Source: Serratia marcescens (lineage in GTDB: Bacteria; Pseudomonadota; Gammaproteobacteria; Enterobacterales; Enterobacteriaceae). From it: 64,000 bases of DNA. Position numbers and translations under genes: made by a program. Positions 36,559 through 52,448 of this stretch are shown one piece after another (the first letter of the stretch is position 1; every line of letters begins with the position of its first letter). Where the stretch lies: contig NZ_VFMJ01000001.1 of assembly GCF_006715005.1 (NCBI RefSeq), positions 5,146,001 through 5,210,000 on the forward strand, written 5' to 3'. Below the pieces are notes generated by a model. The model was not told where the DNA came from. It ran no database searches and saw nothing but the letters and a program-made list of their open reading frames with translations.

Positions 36559-36960
36559 TTAGTCGCGGCGCGCGCTTTGGCCGCGCAGCAGGCCGGAGGC
36601 GCCTTCCGAATAGTCGCGCGGCATTTCCACCGGCGCCTGATCGTTGTCTGCTTCCGCTTCGGTCAGGCGATAGCGGAACGGATTTTCCTGCATCGGCAGA
36701 TCCGGCAGCAGGTTGTTGGAGCTTTTCGCCATGTGCTGATACAGCTGACGATAATCGCGTGCCATGTTGTCCAGCAGCTCGGCGCTGCGGGCAAAGTGGC
36801 CGACCAGCTCCTGACGGTACTCTTCCAGCTCGGTTTTGCTCTTGTCCAATTCGTTCTGCAGGACTTGTTGTTGACGTAATTTACGGTTGCCAAAACGCAT
36901 CGCCACCGCACCAATCACGATACCGACGACCAAACCAATCAGCGCATACTCCCAGGTCAT
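36559..36960 (-). CDS. zapG: ZapG (YhcB, DUF1043), envelope division protein
   Basis: A protein of 133 aa with one N-terminal membrane helix (residues 4-22, YALIGLVVGIVIGAVAMRF) and a long coiled coil (residues 28-75, QQQVLQNELDKSKTELEEYRQ). It links peptidoglycan synthesis and cell division in E. coli. It is divergent from zapE across 231 bases. Confidence 0.94.
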   Translation of the reverse strand: MTWEYALIGLVVGIVIGAVAMRFGNRKLRQQQVLQNELDKSKTELEEYRQELVGHFARSAELLDNMARDYRQLYQHMAKSSNNLLPDLPMQENPFRYRLTEAEADNDQAPVEMPRDYSEGASGLLRGQSARRD

Positions 36961-37191
36961 GATGACTCCTATTTTGACTTCGTTGTTCCGCAGGGATTTT
37001 TCACTTAATAATATCCACTATAACCGTTAACCTTGTCCGAGTGGAATCCTGATGCGCTTCCACCTAATTTTTACAGGGTTTTCAGCGGCGCCCGCAGCGG
37101 GCATTTGTGGCGATAACGGTGCGAATCGGCATCAACTTGCCGCCAACGTTGGCTAAATAATTTCTAAGCGTTCTTAGGGAACATCGAACAG

Positions 37192-38319
37192 ATGCAGGCA
37201 CTATCACCGTTATCTCGCTACCAGCAGGCGCTGGACGCGGGGGAATATCAGGCCGATGAGGTTCAACGTCGGGCCGTTACTCAACTGGATCGCATTTATC
37301 AGGCCCTGCTGCAAAGGCCTGCGGCGAGCGCGCCGACCGGCGGGCTGCGCGGCAAGCTCAATCGCTTGCTGGGCAAGGGCGGCGAAACGGCGCCGCAGCG
37401 TCCGGTGCAGGGGCTGTATATGTGGGGCGGCGTCGGGCGCGGCAAAACCTGGTTGATGGACATGTTCTTCCACAGCCTGCCGGGCGATCGCAAAATGCGT
37501 CTGCACTTCCATCGCTTCATGCTGCGGGTGCATGAAGAGCTGACCGAGTTGCAAGGGCGGGAAAACCCGCTGGAAATCGTCGCCGATGGCTTCAAGGCCG
37601 AGACCGATGTGTTGTGCTTCGACGAATTCTTCGTGTCCGACATCACCGACGCCATGCTGCTGGCCACGCTGCTGCAGGCGCTGTTCGCGCGCGGCATCAC
37701 GCTGGTGGCCACGTCGAACATCCCGCCGGACGATCTGTACCACAACGGTCTGCAGCGGGCGCGTTTCCTGCCGGCTATCGATCTGATCAACGAGTACTGC
37801 GACGTGATGAACGTCGACGCCGGTATCGATTATCGTCTGCGTACTCTGACCCAGGCGCACCTCTACCTGACGCCGCTGAGCGACCAGACGCGCGAAACGC
37901 TGGACCGGATGTTCGTCAAGCTGGCGGGCAAGGCGGGGGAGGAGGCGCCGATGCTGCAGATCAACCATCGGCCGCTGCAGGCGATTCGTTCGGTGGACGG
38001 CGTGCTGGCGGTGGATTTCCACACGCTGTGCGAAGAGGCGCGCAGCCAACTGGACTACATTGCGCTGTCGCGGCTGTATCACAGCGTGATCCTGTATAAT
38101 GTGCAGGTGATGGGGCCGCTGAAAGAGAATACCGCGCGCCGTTTCCTGGCGCTGGTGGACGAATTCTACGAGCGTCACGTCAAGCTGGTGATCGGTGCCG
38201 AGGTGTCGATGTTCGAGATCTACCAGGGGGAGCGGCTGAAGTTCGAGTATCAGCGCTGCCTGTCGCGCCTGCAGGAAATGCAGAGCGAAGAGTACCTCAA
38301 GCTGCCGCATCTGCCCTGA
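37192..38319 (+). CDS. zapE: ZapE, AAA+ ATPase of the divisome
   Basis: A protein of 375 aa of the YhcM/AFG1 family. Walker A is GGVGRGKTWLMD, Walker B CFDEFFVSDITD, and sensor VATSNIPPDDLY. It binds FtsZ and alters Z-ring structure at low oxygen or high temperature. Genes zapG and zapE adjacent match E. coli. Confidence 0.95.
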   Translation: MQALSPLSRYQQALDAGEYQADEVQRRAVTQLDRIYQALLQRPAASAPTGGLRGKLNRLLGKGGETAPQRPVQGLYMWGGVGRGKTWLMDMFFHSLPGDRKMRLHFHRFMLRVHEELTELQGRENPLEIVADGFKAETDVLCFDEFFVSDITDAMLLATLLQALFARGITLVATSNIPPDDLYHNGLQRARFLPAIDLINEYCDVMNVDAGIDYRLRTLTQAHLYLTPLSDQTRETLDRMFVKLAGKAGEEAPMLQINHRPLQAIRSVDGVLAVDFHTLCEEARSQLDYIALSRLYHSVILYNVQVMGPLKENTARRFLALVDEFYERHVKLVIGAEVSMFEIYQGERLKFEYQRCLSRLQEMQSEEYLKLPHLP

Positions 38320-38383
38320 GCCCGTCGGGCCTATCGCCGGTTGCCCGCCGCCGGCGATAAATTTATTTTCCATTCAAAAACCG

Positions 38384-38413
38384 TTCGATCTTTGTGAGCG
38401 ACTTCTCTATAAT
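38384..38413 (+). promoter_or_regulatory. rplM-rpsI promoter
   Basis: TATAAT at 38408-38413 is a perfect -10; the best -35 is TTCGAT at 38384-38389 (18-base spacer). A GC-rich discriminator (CTTGCGACCCC) follows, as in stringently controlled ribosomal promoters. The leader of about 165 bases before the rplM ATG resembles the E. coli rplM leader, which L13 binds to repress its own operon. Confidence 0.65.
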
Positions 38414-38517
38414 CTTGCGACCCCACGTTACAACAAAGTTTTTTTTCCCAAAAACTTTATAGTGCCGGCAATGGCTATTCGAAGGGGTAGGTTTGCTGGA
38501 CTTGTATGGTCGTGTGA

Positions 38518-39420
<903 letters not shown>

Positions 39421-39450
39421 TTTTCGCTGCTTCGGCAGTGCGATTTACGC

Positions 39451-39480
39451 AAAAAACCCGGTGCTTCACCGGGTTTTTTT
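39451..39480 (+). terminator. Intrinsic terminator of rplM-rpsI
   Basis: An AAAAAACCCGGTG arm pairs with CACCGGGTTTTTT across a short loop, with a long T run. Very strong. The 265 bases from here to sspA carry the sspA promoter and leader and no gene. Confidence 0.95.
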
Positions 39481-39745
39481 ATGCCTGAAATCCGTCGTCC
39501 CCGACTAAAATCTGTGGCATATCAGACAATTCAACATGAATTCACCGCACCGTCCCCACAAAACAAGCAAAATCTGGTAAACTATCACCCACTTTTGCGC
39601 CTGTTCGCCGTGCAGTTGACCTCCTGGGCCGGTTTTTCATGGGCTCGGGTCGCGCTGCGTGCTGCCGGCCTGCGGCAAGATTATTCAGGATAGCAGCCTG
39701 TCAGTTGGCTATTCGCAGTATTTTCTAGATAACTTGGAGGTTTTC

Positions 39746-40387
39746 ATGGCTGTCGCTGCCAACAAACGTTCGGTAATGACGCTGTTCTCTGGCCCGACCG
39801 ACATTTTTAGCCATCAAGTACGTATCGTACTGGCGGAGAAAGGTGTCAGCGTCGAGATCGAGCAGGTCGAAATGGATAACCTGCCGCAAGATCTGATTGA
39901 CCTCAATCCTTACCAGACGGTGCCTACGCTGGTCGATCGCGAACTGACCCTGTATGAATCCCGCATCATCATGGAATACCTGGATGAGCGTTTCCCACAC
40001 CCGCCGCTGATGCCGGTTTACCCGGTTGCCCGTGGCGAGAGCCGTCTGATGATGCTGCGCATCGAGAAGAACTGGTACTCGCTGATGGACAAGATCGAGA
40101 AGAGCAGCGGTCAGGAAGCGGAATCCGCCCGTCGTCAGCTGCGTGAAGAGCTGTTGGCGATCGCGCCTATCTTCGGCCAGACGCCGTATTTCATGAGCGA
40201 AGAGTTCAGCCTGGTGGATTGCTACCTGGCACCGCTGTTGTGGCGTCTGCCGCAGCTGGGCATCGAATTGAGCGGCGCCGGCTCTAAAGAGCTGAAAGGC
40301 TACATGACCCGCGTCTTCGAACGTGACGCTTTCCTGGCTTCCCTGACCGAAGCCGAGCGTGAAATGCGCCTGCAAACCCGGGGCTAA
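39746..40387 (+). CDS. sspA: SspA, stringent starvation protein A
   Basis: A protein of 213 aa with a glutathione-S-transferase fold (thioredoxin-like N-terminus, NPYQTVPTLVDRELTLYESRIIMEYL). It binds RNA polymerase and sigma-70 and is needed for stationary-phase acid tolerance; it lacks glutathione transferase activity. The ATG at 39746 has a GGAGG ribosome site 7 bases upstream. sspB begins 5 bases after its stop. Confidence 0.97.
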   Translation: MAVAANKRSVMTLFSGPTDIFSHQVRIVLAEKGVSVEIEQVEMDNLPQDLIDLNPYQTVPTLVDRELTLYESRIIMEYLDERFPHPPLMPVYPVARGESRLMMLRIEKNWYSLMDKIEKSSGQEAESARRQLREELLAIAPIFGQTPYFMSEEFSLVDCYLAPLLWRLPQLGIELSGAGSKELKGYMTRVFERDAFLASLTEAEREMRLQTRG

Positions 40388-40392
40388 GCGCG

Positions 40393-40893
40393 ATGGACAT
40401 GTCTCAGATGACGCCGCGTCGCCCGTATCTGCTGCGGGCGTTCTACGACTGGCTGTTGGATAACCAGCTGACGCCGCACCTGGTGGTCGACGTGACTCGC
40501 CCGGATGTTCAGGTGCCGATGGAGTTCGCGCGTGATGGCCAGATCGTGCTGAATATCGCGCCGCGCGCGGTGGGCAACCTGGCGCTTGGCAACGAAGACG
40601 TGCAGTTTAACGCACGTTTCGGCGGCGTGCCGCGTCAGGTTTCGGTGCCGATGGCCGCCGTACTGGCGATTTATGCGCGTGAAAACGGCGCCGGCACGAT
40701 GTTCGAACCGGAAGCCGCCTACGACGAGAGCGAAGGCGTGTTTGAAGGTCTGGACAATGAGACGATCCCTTCGGAAACCTTGATGTCGGTGATCGACGGC
40801 GATCGCCCGGATACCGCAGAAGACAACGGTCCGGACGACGAACCGCCACAGCCGCCGCGCGGTGGCCGCCCGGCGCTGCGCGTGGTGAAATAA
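40393..40893 (+). CDS. sspB: SspB, ClpXP specificity adaptor
   Basis: A protein of 166 aa. The N-terminal domain (PRRPYLLRAFYDWLLDNQLTPHLVV) binds ssrA tags; after a variable acidic linker, the C-terminal RGGRPALRVVK docks to ClpX. It is probably co-transcribed with sspA. Confidence 0.97.
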   Translation: MDMSQMTPRRPYLLRAFYDWLLDNQLTPHLVVDVTRPDVQVPMEFARDGQIVLNIAPRAVGNLALGNEDVQFNARFGGVPRQVSVPMAAVLAIYARENGAGTMFEPEAAYDESEGVFEGLDNETIPSETLMSVIDGDRPDTAEDNGPDDEPPQPPRGGRPALRVVK

Positions 40894-40913
40894 TCCCGCG
40901 AGCACAAACGAAC

Positions 40914-40940
40914 AAGCACCCCATGGGGTGCTTTTTTTTT
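40914..40940 (+). terminator. Intrinsic terminator of sspAB
   Basis: An 18-base palindrome (AGCACCCCATGGGGTGCT) followed by ten T. It is also downstream of the minus-strand gene ending at 40957, for which the A-rich side offers a weaker stop. Confidence 0.95.
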
Positions 40941-40956
40941 GCCCGGTAGAAGCGGA

Positions 40957-41436
40957 TCAGCCTTTCAAGGCGGCAATGCAGGCATCGCGCGGCGCGCTGA
41001 GATCGCCTACGCGCACGGTAGAGAGGGCACGGGTTGCGCGCTGGCGGAAGCTGGTGATGGCGGTGTCGCCTTGCACTTCCGGCGGCGCGGTGCAAATGTC
41101 ATTGAGTGGCAGATCGTTGCCTTTGTTGAGCGCCTGCAACACCGCCGCCGGATTGTAGATCAGGGCGGCGGAGAGGGCCGATTTGATGCCGGCGGTAAAG
41201 CCGGGATTGCCGCCGCCGGCCAGCTTGGGGGCCAGGGCAATCCAGCTGTCGTCCCCCAGCCGGATGCTGTTTTCCACGGCGTTAAACTGCCCGGCCTTGC
41301 CCAACTGAGCCACGACCGGCCGCGCGCCGCGCGCTTCGATATTGTAACCGACCTCCTGCGAATCCGGCGCCATGGCTGAAGCGCTGAAACTGACGGCCAG
41401 CAGTGCGCCGGCCAACAGGGAAATGGAGCATTTCAT
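40957..41436 (-). CDS. Small secreted protein of unknown function
   Basis: A protein of 159 aa, not recognised. A signal peptide is clear (MKCSISLLAGALLAVSFSASA, cut near residue 21). The mature protein is soluble, alanine-rich and helical-looking, with two cysteines (in NDICTAPP and the C-terminal RDACIAALKG) that could form one disulfide in the periplasm. The ATG at 41436 has an AGGATAGCGAAC ribosome site. It stands alone between convergent sspB and the gltD terminator; E. coli has no equivalent here. Related proteins probably occur in other Serratia, but this was not tested. Confidence 0.7.
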   Translation of the reverse strand: MKCSISLLAGALLAVSFSASAMAPDSQEVGYNIEARGARPVVAQLGKAGQFNAVENSIRLGDDSWIALAPKLAGGGNPGFTAGIKSALSAALIYNPAAVLQALNKGNDLPLNDICTAPPEVQGDTAITSFRQRATRALSTVRVGDLSAPRDACIAALKG

Positions 41437-41555
41437 GTTCGCTATCCTTATCTCGGTATCAGGCGCAGCCGCGCCCCGCAATGGTGCTAACTCAATACTA
41501 TAGCGTGTTGAAGCGGTGAGGTGGGGGGAGGTTGTTACAAAGCGTGGCAGGCTAA

Positions 41556-41588
41556 AAACAAAGGCCCGGCAATGTGTCGGGCCTTTGG
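41556..41588 (-). terminator. Intrinsic terminator of gltBD
   Basis: On the minus strand AAAGGCCCGAC and the GCCGGGCCTTT arm pair around a short loop and are followed by GTTTTTAGCC, 13 bases after the gltD stop. Confidence 0.8.
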
Positions 41589-41601
41589 TGGTACGGGAGG
41601 T

Positions 41602-47495
<5,894 letters not shown>

Positions 47496-48186
47496 ATCGT
47501 GAACCTCCCCAGGCTCTGCGTGACTCTCACAACCTACTGCGAGGGGGCTTCCCAATTTCAGGCAGAAGTCCAATCAGCAAGTTAACCCCGCCAATCTGCT
47601 TTTCCGCCCTCCATCAATGGCCTCTCGTGACGGTCTCACAAGTGGTATAGGACTTGTTTTAAGAGGGAGTCTTCAATTACTGCATAAATATGACGAGACG
47701 TTTGCCCGTCCAGAAAGCTTCCAGCGGACTTCCAACTTAGCGAGAAAGAATTCGCAGGTCAAATGTGGGCTTAAGATAGATTCTTATCGAATTGATGATG
47801 TTTATTTATTTGAAATATAAAGAATTTAATGCATTTTTGCACTGTCATGGGGCAACGCCGATCCCCACAGAAGTGTGAGCTGTCTCACTATAGTGCAACC
47901 CCTTAATCTCTGCACCATGCTAGTGCGAGGGGTAATGGCAGAATTTTATTCTATAAGATATTTCTTTGTTGATGTTTGTCACTGTTTTTCACCGCATTGT
48001 CATATTGCCGTTAACGGTTGCGCGACGATTAGAATAATTCATCAGAATTATAGTGAATTGATTTGCGTTTATGATGAATAGTTATGCCTGGTGGCGCCTT
48101 GCGGGGAAAGCGTTGATCTCTGTCATCGCGGGAAAAGCCGTTTCTTATTAGCATCGCGGCTTTGAACACAGAGAATCACCAAGATT
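47496..48186. other. Long gltB/yhcC intergenic control region
   Basis: A 691-base, AT-richer stretch with no convincing gene; open frames at 47617-47820 and 47875-48081 lack ribosome sites and family features. It must contain the gltB promoter (minus strand) and the yhcC promoter. In E. coli the gltB control region binds Lrp, IHF and nitrogen regulators over a long distance, which fits the size. A TGCACC/AGTGC site is listed separately, and CACTATAGTG forms a palindrome near 47886-47895. Confidence 0.55.
47912..47926. promoter_or_regulatory. NtrC-like site upstream of gltB
   Basis: GCAC, seven bases, GTGC: the spacing of the NtrC consensus TGCACYNNNNTGGTGC. A weaker match (GCAC then GGGC) begins at 47839. 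Function is inferred from pattern and from the nitrogen role of gltBD; the sites lie about 420 bases from the gltB start. Confidence 0.35.
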
Positions 48187-49125
48187 ATGCAGTTGCCGCA
48201 ATTAGTCAATATGTTTGGCGCAGATCTCCAGCGCCGCTATGGCGAAAAGATCCATAAACTCACGCTGCACGGCGGATTCAGCTGCCCTAACCGCGACGGT
48301 ACGTTGGGGCGCGGCGGCTGTACGTTCTGCAACGTCGCTTCGTTCGCCGATGAGGCGATGCAGCGGCAGAGCATCGCCGAACAGCTGGCGCAGCAGGCCG
48401 CACGGGTCAACCGGGCGCGGCGCTATCTGGCCTATTTCCAGGCCTATACCAGCACCTATGCGGAGGTCGAACTGCTGGCCTCGATGTATCGGCAGGCGTT
48501 GGCGCAGAGCGAGATGGTCGGCCTGTGCGTCGGCACCCGGCCGGACTGCGTGCCGCCCGCCGCATTGGATCTGCTGACGGGGTACCGTGACGAGGGCTAT
48601 GAAGTGTGGCTGGAGCTGGGGCTGCAGACGGCGCACGATAAAACACTGAAGCGCATCAACCGCGGCCATGACTTCCGCTGCTATCAACAGACGGCGCAAC
48701 GGGCCCGACAGCGCGGACTGAAGGTGTGCTGCCATCTGATCGTCGGACTGCCGGGAGAAACCCGGCGCGATCATCTGCTCACGTTGCGGCGGGTGGTGGC
48801 GTCCGGCGTGGATGGCATCAAGCTGCATCCGCTGCACGTCGTTACCGGCAGTACCCTGGCCCGCGCGTGGCGCGCCGGGCGTTTGCCCGAACTGGCGCTG
48901 GAAGACTACGCCGCCAGCGCCGGGGAGATGATCCGCCACACGCCTGGCGAGGTGGTGTATCACCGCCTGTCCGCCAGCGCCCGCCGGCCCACGTTGCTGG
49001 CGCCGCTGTGGTGCGAAAACCGCTGGAGCGGCATGCAGGCGGTGGGCGCTTATCTGCAGCAATACGGCGGGCAGGGCAGCGCGCTGGATGAAAAGCGGCG
49101 CTACCGCCCTGGAATGCCGCTCTGA
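48187..49125 (+). CDS. yhcC: YhcC, radical SAM protein (TIGR01212 family)
   Basis: A protein of 312 aa with a cysteine motif CPNRDGTLGRGGCTFC in the Elp3-like CX8CX2C pattern, followed by a SAM-binding barrel (LGLQTAHDKTLKRINRGHDF, CCHLIVGLPGETRRDH). The reaction is not established. It precedes arcB by 92 bases, as in E. coli. Confidence 0.93.
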   Translation: MQLPQLVNMFGADLQRRYGEKIHKLTLHGGFSCPNRDGTLGRGGCTFCNVASFADEAMQRQSIAEQLAQQAARVNRARRYLAYFQAYTSTYAEVELLASMYRQALAQSEMVGLCVGTRPDCVPPAALDLLTGYRDEGYEVWLELGLQTAHDKTLKRINRGHDFRCYQQTAQRARQRGLKVCCHLIVGLPGETRRDHLLTLRRVVASGVDGIKLHPLHVVTGSTLARAWRAGRLPELALEDYAASAGEMIRHTPGEVVYHRLSASARRPTLLAPLWCENRWSGMQAVGAYLQQYGGQGSALDEKRRYRPGMPL

Positions 49126-49217
49126 AGTGCAATCTTTGCCACACTTCGGCGTTTGCCGCCTTATCTCACCGCGGTTTTACGGTATGATTCAAAAGATTGT
49201 GTCTGATGGGAGCCGCT

Positions 49218-51557
49218 ATGAAGCAAATCCGGGTGTTGGCCCAGTACTACGTCGATTTAATGGTGAAACTGGGGTTGGTGCGCTTCTCGCTGCTGCTGGC
49301 CTCGGCGCTGGTGGTGCTGGCGATGGTGGTGCAGATGGCGGTGACCATGCTGCTGCGCGGCGAAGTGGAAAGCATCGACGTGGTGCGTTCGATCTTCTTC
49401 GGCCTGTTGATCACCCCGTGGGCGGTCTACTTCCTCTCGGTGGTAGTGGAGCAGCTGGAGGAGTCGCGCCAGCGGCTGGCGCGGCTGGTGGACAAGCTGG
49501 AAGAGATGCGCCACCGCGATCTGGAGCTCAATCAGCAGCTCAAAGACAATATCAGCCAGCTGAACCAGGAGATCGCCGATCGCATCAAGGCGGAAGAAGA
49601 GCGCCTGCAGGTGATGGAGAAGCTGACGGAAGAGATGGAACAGCGTGAACTGGCGCAGATTGAGCTGGGCCAGCAATCGGCGCTGCTGCGTTCCTTCCTC
49701 GATGCCTCGCCGGATCTGGTCTACTACCGCAACGAAGACAAAGAATTTTCCGGCTGCAACCGCGCGATGGAGCTGCTGACCGGCAAGAGTGAGAAGCAGC
49801 TGATCGGCCTGACGCCGTTCGACGTCTACGGCCAGGAGATCGCCGAAAAGGTCATTGAGACCGATGAGAAGGTGTTCCGCCACAACGTCTCGCTGACCTA
49901 CGAACAGTGGCTGGTGTATCCCGACGGCCGCAAGGCCTGTTTCGAGCTGCGCAAGGTCCCGTTTTACGACCGGGTGGGCAAACGCCACGGGCTGATGGGC
50001 TTCGGCCGTGATATTACCGAGCGTAAGCGCTACCAGGACGCGCTGGAGAACGCCAGCAGGGAGAAGACTACCTTTATCTCCACGATCAGCCACGAGCTGC
50101 GTACGCCGCTTAATGGCATCGTCGGCCTGAGCCGCATTTTGCTCGATACTGAATTGAACGACGAGCAGCTGAAATACCTGAAGACCATTCACGTCAGCGC
50201 CATCACCCTTGGCAATATCTTCAACGACATTATCGAAATGGATAAGCTCGAGCGGCGCAAGGTGCAGCTCGACAACCAGCCGGTGGACTTTACCGGCTTC
50301 CTGGCGGATCTGGAGAACCTCTCCGGCCTGTTGGCACAGCCGAAAGGGCTGCAGTTCATCATGGAGCCGCAAACGCCGCTGCCGCAGCAGATCGTGACCG
50401 ACGGTACGCGCCTGCGGCAGATTCTGTGGAACCTGATCGGCAACGCGGTGAAATTCACCCAGCAGGGGCAAATCGTGGTGCGCGTGCGGCGCGAGGCGCA
50501 GGAGAAGCTGGTGTTCGAGGTGGAAGACTCGGGCATGGGCATCCCGCAGGACGAGCAGGACAAGATCTTTGCCATGTATTACCAGGTGAAAGATCAGCGC
50601 GGCGGCCGCCCGGCCACCGGCACCGGCATCGGGCTGGCGGTCTCCAAGCGACTGGCGCAGAGCATGGGCGGCGACATCACCGTACGCAGCGAACAAGGGC
50701 ACGGTTCTTGCTTCACCCTGACCATTCAGGCGCCGGCGGTGCAGGAAGCCGCCAGCGCGGCGCCGGAGGAAGAGGAGCTGCCGTTGCCGGCGCTGCACAT
50801 CCTGCTGGTGGAGGATATCGAGCTGAACGTGATCGTGGCGCGTTCGGTGCTGGAAAAGCTGGGCAACAGCGTCGAGGTGGCGATGAACGGCCACGACGCG
50901 CTGGCGATGTTCGACCCGGACGAGTTCGATCTGGTGCTGCTGGACATTCAGCTGCCGGACATGACCGGGCTGGACATCGCCCGGGTACTGCGCGAGCGCT
51001 ACGCCGGGCAGGCGCTGCCGCCGCTGGTGGCCCTGACCGCCAACGTGCTGAAAGACAAAAAAGAGTACCTCGAGGCGGGCATGGACGATGTGCTGAGCAA
51101 GCCGCTGTCGGTGCCGGCGTTGACCCAGGTCATCAAACACTATTGGGATCATCAACCTTCTCACACTTCAAAGAAAACGGAGCACAAGGCGATGCAGATT
51201 AATGAGTCGTTACTCGATACCGCGATGCTGGAACAGTACATGGACCTGGTTGGCCCGCAGCTGATCCACCAAAGCCTGGAGATGTTCGAACAGATGATGC
51301 CGGGCTATCTGGCGGTGCTGGATTCCAACATGACGGCGCGCGATCAGAAAGGCATCACCGAGGAAGGGCACAAGATCAAGGGTGCCGCCGGTTCGGTCGG
51401 TCTCCGTCACCTGCAGCAGCTGGCGCAACAGATTCAAACGCCGACGCTGCCGGCCTGGTGGGATAACGTGCAGGATTGGGTGGATGAGTTGAAGCAAGAG
51501 TGGCGCAACGACGTGCAGGTACTGCGGGCTTGGGTAGAGAACGCTGAAAAAAAATGA
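49218..51557 (+). CDS. arcB: ArcB, hybrid sensor kinase for anoxic redox control
   Basis: A protein of 779 aa (E. coli 778). Two N-terminal membrane helices (about residues 23-77), a coiled coil (80-150), a PAS domain (153-270), the histidine kinase with His292 (STISHELRTPLNG), a receiver with Asp576 (LVLLDIQLPDM) and an Hpt domain with His718 (GHKIKGAAGS). The phosphorelay passes to ArcA under low oxygen. The stop codon overlaps the ArcZ terminator on the other strand. I chose the ATG at 49218 (GGGAGCC upstream). Confidence 0.97.
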   Translation: MKQIRVLAQYYVDLMVKLGLVRFSLLLASALVVLAMVVQMAVTMLLRGEVESIDVVRSIFFGLLITPWAVYFLSVVVEQLEESRQRLARLVDKLEEMRHRDLELNQQLKDNISQLNQEIADRIKAEEERLQVMEKLTEEMEQRELAQIELGQQSALLRSFLDASPDLVYYRNEDKEFSGCNRAMELLTGKSEKQLIGLTPFDVYGQEIAEKVIETDEKVFRHNVSLTYEQWLVYPDGRKACFELRKVPFYDRVGKRHGLMGFGRDITERKRYQDALENASREKTTFISTISHELRTPLNGIVGLSRILLDTELNDEQLKYLKTIHVSAITLGNIFNDIIEMDKLERRKVQLDNQPVDFTGFLADLENLSGLLAQPKGLQFIMEPQTPLPQQIVTDGTRLRQILWNLIGNAVKFTQQGQIVVRVRREAQEKLVFEVEDSGMGIPQDEQDKIFAMYYQVKDQRGGRPATGTGIGLAVSKRLAQSMGGDITVRSEQGHGSCFTLTIQAPAVQEAASAAPEEEELPLPALHILLVEDIELNVIVARSVLEKLGNSVEVAMNGHDALAMFDPDEFDLVLLDIQLPDMTGLDIARVLRERYAGQALPPLVALTANVLKDKKEYLEAGMDDVLSKPLSVPALTQVIKHYWDHQPSHTSKKTEHKAMQINESLLDTAMLEQYMDLVGPQLIHQSLEMFEQMMPGYLAVLDSNMTARDQKGITEEGHKIKGAAGSVGLRHLQQLAQQIQTPTLPAWWDNVQDWVDELKQEWRNDVQVLRAWVENAEKK

Positions 51558-51660
51558 CCCCGACCTAAGCCGGGGTGCGCGAATATTGCGCCAACACCAG
51601 GGAAATTGTGAACCTGCGTATTGGTTTCAGTGTTCTGGTCGAGCAGGTTGTAGCGAATTC
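51547..51660 (-). ncRNA. arcZ: ArcZ, Hfq-dependent regulatory RNA
   Basis: On the minus strand, convergent with arcB as in E. coli. The conserved core is visible: ATTTCCCTGGTGTTGGCGCA, then ATATTCGCGCACCCCGG, which includes the seed that pairs with rpoS and other mRNAs. The 3' end is an intrinsic terminator (CCCCGGCTTAGGTCGGGG with a T run) that overlaps the arcB stop. The 5' end near 51660 is inferred from a TATGAT -10 at 51672-51667; the 5' half diverges from E. coli. Confidence 0.88.
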
Positions 51661-51794
51661 CTAAACATCATACAGCCAACAACATAGCAAATGTAAGCGC
51701 TCTTGTTAGAAGATTCATTAAAATGTGTGATGTAGATTAGTGTTTGTCAACTCCGAGCACGAACCAGTTGACAGCAGCGACAGGAGTAAGAGTG

Positions 51795-52448
51795 ATGAAA
51801 AAGGTGGGTGTCGTCCTCAGCGGCAGCGGCGTTTATGACGGTACGGAGATCCATGAAGCGGTGCTGACACTGCTGGCGTTGGACCGTGCCGGCGCGCAGG
51901 CGGTGTGCTTTGCGCCTGATAAGCCACAATGCCATGTTATTAATCACTTATCAGGTGAGGAGATGGCGGAATCGCGCAATGTCCTGATTGAATCGGCGCG
52001 CATTGCCCGCGGTGCGGTGCAGCCGCTGGCGCTGGCGGAGGCCGCGCAGCTGGATGCGCTGATCGTGCCCGGCGGCTTCGGTGCCGCCAAGAACCTCAGC
52101 AATTTCGCCGAAGCCGGCGCGGAATGTTGGGTCGATGAAGATTTGGCGCGTCTGACGCGCGAGATGCATAAGGCCAACAAACCAATTGGCCTGATGTGCA
52201 TCGCGCCGGCGCTGTTGCCGAAACTGCTGGATCAACAAGCGCGGCTGACCATTGGCAACGATCCGGACCTGGGAGAAGTGATTGACGCCATGGGCGGCGA
52301 GCCGGTGATTTGCCCGGTGGACGACATCGTGGTGGACAGCGAGCACAAGATCGTGACCACGCCGGCCTATATGCTGGCGCCGTCGATCGCGCAGGCGGCC
52401 CTCGGCATCGATAAGCTGGTGGCGCGGGTGCTGGAACTGGCTGAATGA
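51795..52448 (+). CDS. elbB: ElbB (GlxIII-type), isoprenoid-associated glyoxalase-like protein
   Basis: A protein of 217 aa of the DJ-1/PfpI superfamily; the nucleophile cysteine is in [17 protein letters not shown]. coli ElbB shows glyoxalase activity in vitro and its deletion alters isoprenoid yields. I chose the ATG at 51795 because ACAGGAGTAAGAGTG precedes it. It overlaps mtgA by 4 bases (ATGA). Confidence 0.93.
   Translation: MKKVGVVLSGSGVYDGTEIHEAVLTLLALDRAGAQAVCFAPDKPQCHVINHLSGEEMAESRNVLIESARIARGAVQPLALAEAAQLDALIVPGGFGAAKNLSNFAEAGAECWVDEDLARLTREMHKANKPIGLMCIAPALLPKLLDQQARLTIGNDPDLGEVIDAMGGEPVICPVDDIVVDSEHKIVTTPAYMLAPSIAQAALGIDKLVARVLELAE

Noticed and set aside
47875-48081. Small frame in the gltB/yhcC gap
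   Set aside because: No ribosome site or recognisable feature, in an AT-rich control region.
49257-51164. A 635-codon minus-strand frame opposite arcB
   Set aside because: Antisense shadow; arcB has all expected catalytic residues.
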